From Candidatus Paracaedibacter acanthamoebae (GTDB lineage: Bacteria > Pseudomonadota > Alphaproteobacteria > Paracaedibacterales > Paracaedibacteraceae): DNA of 64,000 nucleotides. Below, in pieces: positions 28,855 through 44,083 of this stretch. How positions within the stretch are numbered: position 1 is the stretch's first letter; each line of letters starts with the position of its first letter. The DNA is taken from assembly GCF_000742835.1 (NCBI RefSeq), contig NZ_CP008941.1, positions 1,445,001 through 1,509,000 on the forward strand, read 5' to 3'. The position numbers were made by a program, and so were the translations under genes. The notes beneath the pieces are model-generated. The model had not been told where the DNA came from. It was given only the letters and a program-made list of their open reading frames with translations, and searched no databases.

Positions 28855-29544
28855 TGTCCTTTCAAACCTCCGTCATACTTTTAACTTTTTGCGAATATAC
28901 GATAACTTTATCTAAATTAATACAAAGAAGTGGAAAATATACACAAGGAATTATAGAGTTTACAACGAAAATTGAAGAGCGAAAAAATAAATAAACCTTC
29001 TCTTTAATATCCATATACGGGATGCTTTACTCTACTTCTTCTATTCTTAATTCTACAAAATTATTAAAAATCAGCGCCTTGTAAAATAAGACCATAAAAT
29101 AGGACTGACTTCTTTCTCTCATTCTTTCTACCTTTGATAGGTTATAAATATTGCTTAAAAATTTTTCTCTTTTCTATCTTTATCTCTTCAACTTTTTGGT
29201 GCTTAGAAATTCTTTATACTCTTTGAGCTGAACAGGCATTTAAAGCTTACTCCTTCCCTCCCCCCCTCTCTTCCGCAACGGTAAAAGGGGTAGAAAGACA
29301 AAAATATAAATTTTATGGCAACGGGCATATTTTTTCTGTCTATCCGTTTGATTTTGTTCGGTTATTAATATAAATGTATGTCAGTGTCGATAGGAGCCTT
29401 TACCTTATCAGCACTTTACGAATACGGCTCAAGAAAAGATACAGCGGTAGTCCATAAAGTTTTTGGCTCTAACAAGGCCTACGGACTTTTATTCTACACT
29501 GTTATATCTTAGGCTGTCCTAACCCCCTACCCCTGGAGTCTATA
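28855..29544. other. Intergenic region between divergent luxR-like and SAM importer genes
   Basis: About 690 bp of AT-rich sequence with pyrimidine tracts. It must hold the divergent promoters. No gene, clear dyad or RNA is recognised. Confidence 0.4.
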
Positions 29545-30492
29545 ATGGCAACCTCCCTCAAACCCTCTTTTTTTAAACAGAATCCATTTTTTCTAAAGAA
29601 TTCCTATTTGAGGAGCATTTTCTGGTTTATTCTGAGTTTATTTGTTAGCAATACAAATGACCTTCTGACTAAATTTTTAGGGCAAGATTTATCCTGTGTA
29701 GACATCATATTTTGGCGTTTCTTATTTGCGTCGATAACGCTCGTTCCTTTCATGATATGGAGGGGACCTTCTTCCTGGAAAACAAAGAGACCTTCTCTGC
29801 ATCTCTTAAGAGCCGGTCTTTTATGTCTCGGTATTACCTTATGGTGTCAAGGGCTAACGGTCGTCCCTATGGCGACAGTGACAGCTTTAAGCTTTTCAAT
29901 CCCCTTATTTACTCTTGCTTTGGCACGGATCTTCTTGAAAGAGCTGATAGGATGGCACCGCTTTTTGGCAACGTTAGTAGGGTTTATAGGAATCCTCATC
30001 ATCTTAAGCCCAACTGTCATAGGTTTCCCCCATATAGGCCTTAACCTTATTATTGCAGCGTCCATGTTTGCTGTACTTGATATAATAAACAAGAAATTTA
30101 TCCTACAAGAAAGTATGCTCAGTATGCTTTTTTACTCCGCATTTTTTACAGCAACTCTCAGTGCTGGGCCTGCTTATGTAGAAAGCAATCTCCCCTCTTT
30201 CCAGCAATTAAGTCTTCTGCTGGGGTTGGGAATAGGGTCTAACTTTCTCTTATATTGTGTTTTAAAAGCATTCACTGCCGTTGATACAGCTGCTTTAGCT
30301 CCCTTTCGATATCTTGAATTAGTGATTTCAGTTGCTTTTGGTTTTATTTTTTTTGCGGAAATCCCTGATTGGTTTACTGTCTTAGGAATTGCGGTGATTA
30401 TCCCTACGACTCTATTTATCACTCGTTATGAATTTAATCGGGAAAGGAACGGTACCGTTAATTACAGGAAAGCATCGAACTTATCTTCGTAA
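29545..30492 (+). CDS. sam: EamA/DMT-family transporter, Rickettsia-type SAM importer
   Basis: 315 residues with ten predicted membrane segments in two EamA halves. It carries stretches that I recall from the Rickettsia prowazekii S-adenosylmethionine transporter Sam: DIINKKF followed by ESMxSMLFYSA, FRYLELVIS, and IIPTTLFI near the end. Sam proteins import host SAM into obligate intracellular bacteria. The gene lies between the two HTH-less LuxR genes, and SAM is the substrate of the LuxI enzyme nearby, which suggests a functional link. Identity to Sam is from memory and should be confirmed by alignment. Confidence 0.83.
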   Translation: MATSLKPSFFKQNPFFLKNSYLRSIFWFILSLFVSNTNDLLTKFLGQDLSCVDIIFWRFLFASITLVPFMIWRGPSSWKTKRPSLHLLRAGLLCLGITLWCQGLTVVPMATVTALSFSIPLFTLALARIFLKELIGWHRFLATLVGFIGILIILSPTVIGFPHIGLNLIIAASMFAVLDIINKKFILQESMLSMLFYSAFFTATLSAGPAYVESNLPSFQQLSLLLGLGIGSNFLLYCVLKAFTAVDTAALAPFRYLELVISVAFGFIFFAEIPDWFTVLGIAVIIPTTLFITRYEFNRERNGTVNYRKASNLSS

Positions 30493-31178
30493 AGGAATTT
30501 TTCTAATGACACGCCATAGAGCTTTCAACTACTTAAAGTAGCTAACATAGGGATGAAGAGTTGCAACTTATTAAAAGCCTATTTCAAAATTTAAGTATAT
30601 GTAATATATATCCCTCGATTCATTAATGTATTGAAATGATAAGTAATTTTTTTGCTATATACTTCAAAAATATAAAAATTTAATTCTGGGCATATAAATC
30701 TAATGAATATAATATTCAAATTTACAGCAGCCGACTTCTGTAATTATTGTGTTTAAATTTTTTGAAAAGAAAGAATTTTTGAAGGAACCACTAATTTAAT
30801 TCTGAGGATATACATATAAACGCAAACACTCTTTGTAGAAGTTTTAGACACAATAACTCGGTCGTACCCAATCCAATCATTAGGAAAAGTTTCCTTAAAA
30901 GTCAACCTATAATTAGGATTAATGCCAGCATTGAACAAGTCATTAAGTGCTCTCTATATAGATAAAAAATTTCGAATAAAATGGATAAACTTAAATTGAT
31001 GTATGATGCCCTTTTAAAGTTAGGGTGCTTAATTAAAATTTTAAAAAGGAGAGAGTCTATTAAAGCTAAAAACTTGACTATCACTACCCTAAAAGGAATG
31101 CCTAATAATTTCCTATTATTTTCTTCAAATTTATTGTATATATCTAGGATTATAAAAAATAAGTAAGGGTAGATATAA
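30493..31178. other. Intergenic region with AT-rich remnants
   Basis: No convincing gene. A minus-strand frame at 30753-30938 (starts MFNAGINPNYRLTF) looks partly coding but has no family and no clear ribosome site. Confidence 0.35.
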
Positions 31179-31883
31179 ATGGAAAAAAATTTCGATTTAA
31201 CTAGTACAGACCTTCCCTTAGATAAGGTCCCTTCAAATAATTTAATTCAAAATATTCTGCAAAGTATCCCCTATCAATACTATACTTTCTATTTAAATGT
31301 TGAAAAGGATGTCCTTTACGATCATGGAAATTATGAGTATGGAATTGGATTAACCATCTTTGATCAAAAAATGGCTGATGAAGAGTTGTTTACTAACTAT
31401 CCCGCAGAATGGGCAAAGGAATATTTCAATAAGGAAATGATGAATAGTGATCCTATCTTATTACATGGGTGTCACACGCTTTTACCTTATGCTTGGGGAA
31501 CTTGTCGGGGCCAGTTTCCTAGCATAAACTCACCTTCTTTATTGAAGTTACTTAATAAGTCCAGTCATTACGGTATTGAGAATGGGATTTCAGTTCCCAT
31601 TGGTATAGGTACAAAAATATATGGGATTTTTACTCTTACATTTGAGCCTTCGTTCTTAATCAATACGGCCCTATTATATCAATTAGCCTCCTTAATCCAG
31701 AATCTAGGAGTTTACATGATTTCCTATAGAGCGCCCACTTCCCCTAAACTGCTAGAGGGGGATCTTAAACCTATTGAGAGTCGTCAAAAGATTTTGTTAA
31801 ATAAAACTTTTAACGCTTTGATCTATCAATCCCAGTATATTGCAAAAGAATTTGAGAATAGGCAAAAAATTCTTTCTTCATAA
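31179..31883 (+). CDS. LuxR-type autoinducer-binding protein lacking the HTH domain (copy 2)
   Basis: 234 residues. Pocket residues match copy 1 position for position: Trp78, Tyr82, Asp91-Pro92, Trp106, and YGIENG at about 131-136. The C-terminus beyond residue 185 is a charged helical tail (SRQKILLNKTFNALIYQS) with no GerE-type HTH. The tail is homologous to that of copy 1, so loss of the DNA-binding domain happened before duplication rather than by recent truncation, and both reading frames remain clean. That argues for a retained function. The start follows AAGGGTAG. Confidence 0.87.
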   Translation: MEKNFDLTSTDLPLDKVPSNNLIQNILQSIPYQYYTFYLNVEKDVLYDHGNYEYGIGLTIFDQKMADEELFTNYPAEWAKEYFNKEMMNSDPILLHGCHTLLPYAWGTCRGQFPSINSPSLLKLLNKSSHYGIENGISVPIGIGTKIYGIFTLTFEPSFLINTALLYQLASLIQNLGVYMISYRAPTSPKLLEGDLKPIESRQKILLNKTFNALIYQSQYIAKEFENRQKILSS

Positions 31884-32104
31884 ATGCAGTCATAGAATGT
31901 ATGTGTGAGAGAGATAAACGTCCCTCATAACTGTTATCCTATTTGCCCATAACTAAGAATAATTTCTCCTTCCAAACGCCCTTATTGGAAAGTAGTGAGA
32001 CCTGCTAACCCTCCCTCTTAAGACCCTTGGTTTATTGGCTAAATTTTTTATGGCAGCCTTTTAAATAACTTCAAGATCCCCCAGAAGTTTAATTACTCTC
32101 CTGT

Positions 32105-32453
32105 TCAGGATAGTCAGGTTCTCTGTGCCACGGCCCGGGGTCTCCTTGGAGCATGCACTTTAAATAGGGAATTACAACAGAGCCTTAATCCCCCTTCCCC
32201 CTCCACCAGTATTCTGAAATTTGGAATCTGGTTTAGTAGGGGGGACAAGGTTATGCAGATTGAGAACAATTATGATAAAGAGATCTATAATGGTGATGTG
32301 GGATTTATCCAAAGTATTAATTACAAAAAAAGGGAGATCGGGATCAAGGGTGAAGAGAAAGAAGTCACTTATGACTTCAAAGAGCTTTATGAAATAGGGC
32401 TATCTATGCTTAAGCTTTTAAAAAAAAGCACCCATACAATTAATAGAGTGTAA
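32105..32453 (+). pseudogene. RecD/TraA-like helicase C-terminal fragment
   Basis: An open frame without a start reads SQVLCATARGLLGACTLNRE, then LQQSLNP, then FSRGDKVMQIENNYDKEIYN and GDVGFI. This matches the UvrD-like C-terminal domain of RecD2-type helicases in order and spacing. After YEIGLSM the expected AYAxTxHKSQG helicase motif is missing and the frame ends in unrelated residues. Both ends are lost, so this is a relic. Confidence 0.7.
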
Positions 32454-32455
32454 TT

Positions 32456-33015
32456 ATGAAAAACAATCTGACCTATAAAGATCTCTTAAGCATCTATAAA
32501 AATTGGTGATTTAAAAGAATTAGAATTGAAATTGCCTTTATCAGTGTTATGATCGGCTCTTCCCTCCTCTGGAATTATTACCTAAAAGATCTCTATCTCC
32601 TCGATTTCCAAACTATAAAAGGGGAAAATGACCCCGATAAATTGCTCGGTATATGCTTCTTTTGGGGAGCAGTCGGGCTTCTAATTTTGGTAGGGGTTAG
32701 CTTATCTTCATTTTTGATAAAAAATACCTGTTTCAAGCTTTAACAAAACCTTATCCTACTTTCTCCCTTCAGGCCCAAAAGAGCAGGGTAAGCTGGACAA
32801 TGTATAGTGCTATTATAGTATGGCCGGTTATTGCTTGTGCGCCTTTTGATCTAGGTGATCCAATTTGGCCAGAACCAACAAAAATAGGGACATGGATAGT
32901 GGTTAATGAAGCCTACCTTATTCCACAAATTTTGGCTGAGATGATTATCAGCTTGCCAATTCTAAGGTGGATGTTAAGGAGATCTAAGAAATTTACACTT
33001 ACCAAGCACTCTTAG
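32456..33015 (+). pseudogene. Small membrane protein with stop codon and frameshift
   Basis: The frame from ATG 32456 meets TGA at 32507-32509 (W position), resumes to 32743 with two membrane helices, and then needs a frame change near 32715 to join the frame that ends at 33015 (WTMYSAIIVWPVIACAPF, LIPQILAEMIISLPILRW). Together they read as one four-helix membrane protein of about 185 residues. No family is recognised. Confidence 0.5.
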
Positions 33016-33420
33016 ATAGTCTCAAAGCCTAAGTTTTAATTGTGGCTAGATTAACTAGATTTGCATTCTTATTTACCAAGATAGAGAAAAGCTCATTGTT
33101 GAGTTAGGAAGTCAATTCTTCTAAAACCTTCCCCTTATTGATTTAGCAGTGCTTTGGGATCCTTCACACTAGAGGTTGTGAGAGGAAGGAGAGTTCCTTG
33201 CCTTTTTAGCCTTCTAACTTAATGGAGGGACGCAAGCTTAGCTTCTCCTTCAGCTGGTGAACAAATGTTATGAAAAAGGTAGTGTTCACCAGCAATCTAC
33301 CATTTGGCCAATGACATACAGCTCTTGTTTAAGATTCAAATAGCGAGATCTTGAAGAGCATAATCAAGCTTATGGAGAAAAATCAGTACTGGGGGACTCC
33401 CTAAAAAATTATGAGATTAG
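33016..33420. other. Intergenic region with a long hairpin
   Basis: No gene. A perfect 10-bp inverted repeat (GCTGGTGAAC at 33253-33262, complement at 33284-33293, 21-nt loop) is the only structure seen. Confidence 0.4.
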
Positions 33421-33445
33421 GGAGGAGGCAACGGAGGCCTCCTCC
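33421..33445 (-). terminator. Hairpin after the secreted protein gene
   Basis: A perfect GC-rich 9-bp stem (GGAGGAGGC / GCCTCCTCC, 7-nt loop) lies 21 bp past the stop of the leftward gene at 33467. A T6 run follows some 15 nt later on the minus strand. It is probably a terminator. Confidence 0.55.
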
Positions 33446-33466
33446 ATTTAATTTAAATGCTTCTTC

Positions 33467-33964
33467 TTATTGCTGTTTCGGTAATAACCATATATCAAAA
33501 GAGTACTTGTATTGTCCTGGCACGACTTGTCCTCCAAAATGGACTGTGTGGGACACTAAGGATTTAATGGCGCTAAAGTTCCCCTGATTATATAATAGCT
33601 GAAGTACATTAAAATTAGCTTGTGCATGCTTAAGCATCTCACTATAAAGTTGTCCCTCCTTTGTTTCTGCCTCGTTTTTAAGATTGTTAATATACTCTCC
33701 ATACATGCGGAGACCTTGTTGGCTTTCATCTCCATTTAATTCTTGAATCTCATGCAGTAACCTAGAATTCTCATTTTTCCATTGCCAGCAAATGTCCTGC
33801 TCAGGCTGAGCCCCCTTCAGAGCGTCACGGTCATTTTTATTTCGCTGGTGTACACTCCGATTTGCCTGATTGGTTGAATCATAAGCTTTAACGGTGCTCG
33901 AGAAACTGATGATCTCAATTACACCTAGGGTAATTACAGAAAGGGTATGAGTAAGTTTTTTCAT
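33467..33964 (-). CDS. Secreted protein of unknown function (165 aa)
   Basis: A typical Sec signal (MKKLTHTLSVITLGVIEIIS, cleavage near TVKA-YD) leads a 140-residue mature protein. This is charged and Gln/Asn-rich in its first half and helical in appearance (LLHEIQEL, YINNLKNEAE). One Cys is present. No family is recognised. It is a single gene with its own terminator-like hairpin and appears intact. Confidence 0.7.
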   Translation of the reverse strand: MKKLTHTLSVITLGVIEIISFSSTVKAYDSTNQANRSVHQRNKNDRDALKGAQPEQDICWQWKNENSRLLHEIQELNGDESQQGLRMYGEYINNLKNEAETKEGQLYSEMLKHAQANFNVLQLLYNQGNFSAIKSLVSHTVHFGGQVVPGQYKYSFDIWLLPKQQ

Positions 33965-34254
33965 TAGAGGAAACTCCCATTAATAGGTAATAAATATATT
34001 GAACTCCTCATCACAGTTGTTTATGCAAACAGTTTATTGAAAGTAATCCATATGCTTAACCATAGTACATGCCCTAAGTATGAAAAGGAGTCCCGTAACT
34101 GATTAAAATCATTTAAGAACATTTTTGCAAAAAGGCATTCGAGAATGAGCAATCAGCCACTCAGCCTCTTTAATAGAACAAGTATGGGGACAGAAGCAAT
34201 ACCCTAAAAAACGGAATTAGCTAGCAAAGATTAAAATTCTATTTTATCCATTTG
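33965..34254. other. Intergenic region, nothing recognised
   Basis: AT-rich, no clear gene or structure. It holds the promoter of the secreted protein gene. Confidence 0.3.
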
Positions 34255-34470
34255 TTGAGACTACTCAACTTTATCATTGAGATAGGGATTTCTAGGTTTA
34301 AGGGGACGAAATTTAACATAATGATCAATCAGTTCTTCCTAATAAAAGGCATTAAAAATTCTGCCCCCCAATCAGATTGTATTCATTGAATCAGGAAAGG
34401 AAAGCTCTCCAAAATTTCATACTTTGTTGCATCTTATCTTGATAGGTAGGCCATGACATCATATGTGCTA
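34255..34470 (-). pseudogene. IS481/IS3-like integrase-type transposase relic
   Basis: On the minus strand, interrupted by several stops, one reads FPFLIQ-x-IQSDWGAEFLMP, then NFVPLNLEIPI and IKLS. This follows the rve-domain pattern FPxxIQxIQTDxGxEF ... KFRPxKPRxPxxNxKVE of IS481/IS3-type transposases. It is heavily eroded. Confidence 0.5.
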
Positions 34471-34841
34471 AAAAACGCAGTCTCATAAATTTTATGGAAT
34501 TGTGATAGAGAGAATTTATCTTCTTTCTAGGACTTATTAAATGTAAAAGTTTATACTCGCTCTGACAGTTACTTGTTTATCAGTTATGGATTTCAATTTA
34601 AGCCTGAACCAATTCGTTTTATCTATTATGCCTTAAAAGGCCAACATCCTGGCTTAGAGCGTCAATAAGGAGCAGGCATCCACTTTTACTCACCTTATCT
34701 CAATAATTTAAGATGCGGTGAATAAATTATTCTTTTATTTTAAAGGCACATTTGAGGAACTTCTGAACTCTTGACTATTATACGGTAATAAGCTGAGATA
34801 GATGGTAAAAATTTATTCATATGCTAGAAATAAGGTCTCCA
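34471..34841. other. Intergenic region with short coding remnants
   Basis: A plus-strand stretch near 34540-34670 reads YGFQFKPEPIRFIYYALKGQ before a stop. It is probably a gene relic, with no family assigned. Confidence 0.3.
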
Positions 34842-35423
34842 ATGGAAAAGAAAATCTTCAAAACTCCTACTCCCAATATTGTCCTATTTCCTCTGGCATT
34901 AACAATTGTAGGATGTACAAGTGTTAGCTATGAAGAACCTAAATCAGGTCCTGTAGCAAGAGTCAGATTCGTTACAAACAGAGATGGTATAACTGTAATT
35001 CGAAGTTACAAGTCCAAAAAGTGTGATGGTGGGCATGAAATGATGAGGATTTCAAATGGATTTGATTTTAATAGTAGTCTTCGACGTCTTGGAATACCTT
35101 TATGGGACTATCATCACAATGCTGCAAAAGAGCTCTTTATCAGGGCTAATATCCCTCAAGTTTATATGTTTCAGAGCGCTGCACAAAGCGGAAGCTACAT
35201 CTATAAGTGTGGCGTCTTTGTACAGCAAAAATTTGAGGAGGGTAAAGATTATGAGCTAAGTTATAAATTGGATAACAACAACTGTAATTTAGAGGTCTAT
35301 GAGATCAAGACAAATGCTTCAGGAAATCCTGAAAAGGTTTTGTTACAAAAAAGAGACAAACAATTACTTCCTGATTTTTCAGAGTCGTGTTTAGTGAAAT
35401 TTAAACAACCTCGTTGGTTCTAG
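34842..35423 (+). CDS. Lipoprotein of unknown function
   Basis: The start at 34842 (MEKKIFKT) is preferred over 34821 because AAGG lies 7-8 bp before it and it gives a compact signal peptide. The lipobox is LTIVGC, which places lipid-modified Cys at about residue 25. The mature part (about 168 residues) has five Cys and a beta-rich look (VARVRFVTNRDG, YIYKCGVFV). No family is recognised. It probably sits in the outer or inner membrane facing the periplasm. It stands alone among gene relics. Confidence 0.72.
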   Translation: MEKKIFKTPTPNIVLFPLALTIVGCTSVSYEEPKSGPVARVRFVTNRDGITVIRSYKSKKCDGGHEMMRISNGFDFNSSLRRLGIPLWDYHHNAAKELFIRANIPQVYMFQSAAQSGSYIYKCGVFVQQKFEEGKDYELSYKLDNNNCNLEVYEIKTNASGNPEKVLLQKRDKQLLPDFSESCLVKFKQPRWF

Positions 35424-35522
35424 GTAGTTAATCCCATTAAGTAGTGATGAAGATAAGAATAAAATCGCTGAGGCTGATAATAATACTCTTTGAGGGCCAG
35501 GTTATATCTAGGTTTTATGGAC

Positions 35523-35697
35523 CTAAAAAACTGCGAGCAACCTTTGTCTTGGCTCTTTCGGTGTTCCATCTCCATTCACATAAATATATAAGGTGGGAGT
35601 GGTGATTCCCAACATTTTAGCAACCTCCTGAGCCAAGGCTTTCTGATCTTGCATTGCCGCCATTGCCATTTTCAATAAATGGATATCCATTTTTGGA
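35523..35697 (-). pseudogene. Tn3-type resolvase C-terminal fragment
   Basis: The minus strand reads KMDIHLLKMAMAAMQDQKAL, then AQEVAKMLGITTPTLYIYVNGDG, ending LLAVF and stop. This is the Hin-type HTH and tail of a serine recombinase (pattern AMAAMxDRxxxVxELAKxLGITxxTLYRYV). The catalytic domain is missing. It marks a lost transposon or integron-like element. Confidence 0.65.
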
Positions 35698-35846
35698 GTA
35701 TCTCCCCTCCCCTATCAATGTGCACAGTACGGCCTTGACGGATTATATAATTTAAGTTGCTATAATACGTGACACAAGCTCTGCAAAATCATGAGAGATT
35801 GGCTTGGATGTGCTTGTAAAGAGAGGAGTTAAGATTTAAACATTTA

Positions 35847-36482
35847 TTAGGTTTCCTTTTTCTGTAAGTTCTCATCTATTTCTAAGAACGCTTCAGTCTT
35901 TTCACTGAGAAGAATGGCTGGCAATCGGATACCAAATAGACCACGATTCACAAGACATATTATTAAGGGAATTTGAAGAATTAACGCCGTTATTGAAACT
36001 TGAGATGAGATCCCCCCATTTAAACCTAAGCTTTTTGAAAAGCAGAAAAGCATATCTTGCTGATTTTCACTACCAAGAGTATCAAGTTTTTCAAGTAGTC
36101 CTAATATAATGAATGCGATAATATTTTTGAGAAGGAAGAACTTAATAATTCTTACATTACTCAAGCTGGGAGCAAATCTGAAGGTGCTAAAAGAAACATT
36201 TCTGACTATTTCTCGGATTACAAAAAAACTAATAGCCTATAATACTCCCTGATTCAAAATCGCCATAAAAAATTCATTAAGAGGCAAAAAACTGAAATAC
36301 TGGTCAGGTGGAGAGAAGGATTTTGTCCTGAGAATTTTAACATAGTAAAAACGCTGAGCTTCTATATAAAGGGGAGGTAAAAAGCCCATAGCCAAGGATA
36401 TAATAGCATACGCCCTCCAGAATTGAGGCCATATAAATTTTATAGCATCCTATGCAGTGGTTTTGTAAGTAATAGCATCCAT
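35847..36482 (-). pseudogene. Membrane protein gene with two in-frame TAG codons
   Basis: From an ATG at 36480-36482 one frame runs 211 codons to the TAA at 35847. It is broken only by TAG at 36450-36452 (codon 11) and TAG at 36237-36239 (codon 82). The product would have three or four membrane segments (FWRAYAIISLAMGFLPPLY, IIKFFLLKNIIAFIILGLL, ITALILQIPLIICLV). No family is recognised. Two ambers and no frameshift is an unusual decay pattern. Confidence 0.5.
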
Positions 36483-36917
36483 TTTATTCTCTTAAATTTA
36501 AACAGCTCAACCGTATGGGTAACTCACCATCCGTTATTTTGATTTTAGAACCGTTCGTTTGTAAACTTCTATTAATATAGTTAAAGTGGGCGTTTCTAAT
36601 CAAACTATCAAGATTCTTAATCACAGTATACACTTCCCTTTTTTAACTTAATTACGACAATTTTTATTGGAGTAATAGATAGGGTAAAAGAGGCTTTTAA
36701 AGGTTTTGCTGCAAAAATTTTATGGGGACAGAACAGCAGCTTAATTCTTATCCTTTAAGATACTATTTTGTACTTCTGAAATTTTTGCAATAACGCTGTG
36801 AGAAGAGAGTGTAACGGTAAACAGTTCAACAGAAAAAGCATTATAAGTGCTCGCATAAGAATCATCTGAGGCTGTAAACCGTACAACAATTATTGCAATG
36901 GATTCTAAAAAACGCTG
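36483..36917. other. Intergenic region downstream of cspA
   Basis: AT-rich, no gene recognised and no strong hairpin seen. Confidence 0.35.
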
Positions 36918-37124
36918 CTAGATAAGTTTTAAATTAATAACAGCCATTTTCCCTTTGTTTTCCTGCAAATCAAACCTGACTCTCTGATTCTCACTAAGAG
37001 AAGTAAGACCTGCTTTTTCAACTTCCTTAATGTGTACGAAAGCATCTGGGGATTTATCATCGAGAACAATAAAACCATATCCCTTTTCTGCGTTAAACCA
37101 CTTAACCGTTCCTGTTTTTTCCAT
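36918..37124 (-). CDS. cspA: Cold-shock protein (CspA family)
   Basis: 68 residues, a single OB-fold cold-shock domain. TGTVKWFNAEKGYGFI contains RNP1 (KGYGFI) and AFVHI is RNP2. These small proteins bind single-stranded RNA/DNA and melt mRNA structure at low temperature or under stress. Length is typical. The AT-rich region above 37124 may carry the long leader usual for csp mRNAs, but no specific cold box was identified. Confidence 0.93.
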   Translation of the reverse strand: MEKTGTVKWFNAEKGYGFIVLDDKSPDAFVHIKEVEKAGLTSLSENQRVRFDLQENKGKMAVINLKLI

Positions 37125-37599
37125 AATAAATACCTAACTTTCCGTTTATAATATAAAATACTACCTAAATTGATTATAGGCTAAAAGGGCCCTGAGGCCT
37201 ACTTAAAGCAAAGGGGAAAATTTTTAATTAAATTCTCCTCAGCTTTCTAGACAATAACACTATCATTAATACTTGGGTATTAAATTTCGTATTAAATGGA
37301 AAGTGTGCGCTGTTTTTAAGGGAGTGTATTCCTATTGGTGTAAGTTTTAATGGGGAGTAAGAGAAGGGTAATCCCCCTTAAAAAGCAGTGTTTTAAAGTA
37401 GAAAATTCTTATTCAAAGGCGTCATTTTTACTTTCATTCAAATGCTATTTATTGCTTATTCTCTATTTCCAACCATTTTAACTGTTTTTTCCCCGCAAAG
37501 AAGTCTTCAAGAAAATTGTTATATCTCTCTAAATAAAAGTTATAATTTAACATTTTACTAAATACACTATTAAATCTCTGATCATTCAATAATGTATGA
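37125..37599. other. cspA leader and intergenic DNA
   Basis: No gene. It should contain the cspA promoter and 5' leader on the minus strand. It ends where the IS110-associated repeat begins. Confidence 0.35.
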
Positions 37600-37708
37600 A
37601 CACGCACCGTCATGGCACTTCATTAATTTGCCGTTAAGTTGATTGAGTCATTAAAAAGTACACGCAGGTCTCCTTAAGGCTAGAGCTCACAACAAGCTCA
37701 CTAACAAG
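37600..37708. repeat. Diverged repeat left of IS110 copy B
   Basis: Collinear with 21551-21655 (inverted) without gaps but with scattered differences that increase away from the element. It carries GCACCGTCATGG at its outer end. The same sequence flanks both IS110 copies, so it is either a shared target repeat or a diverged part of the element. Confidence 0.5.
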
Positions 37709-44061
<6,353 letters not shown>

Positions 44062-44083
44062 AATTCCTCTCCTCTCTGTCCAA

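Noticed and set aside
30753-30938. Minus-strand frame as a small protein gene
   Set aside because: It is 61 codons with no clear ribosome site, no family and AT-rich surroundings. It is kept only as a possible relic in the intergenic entry.
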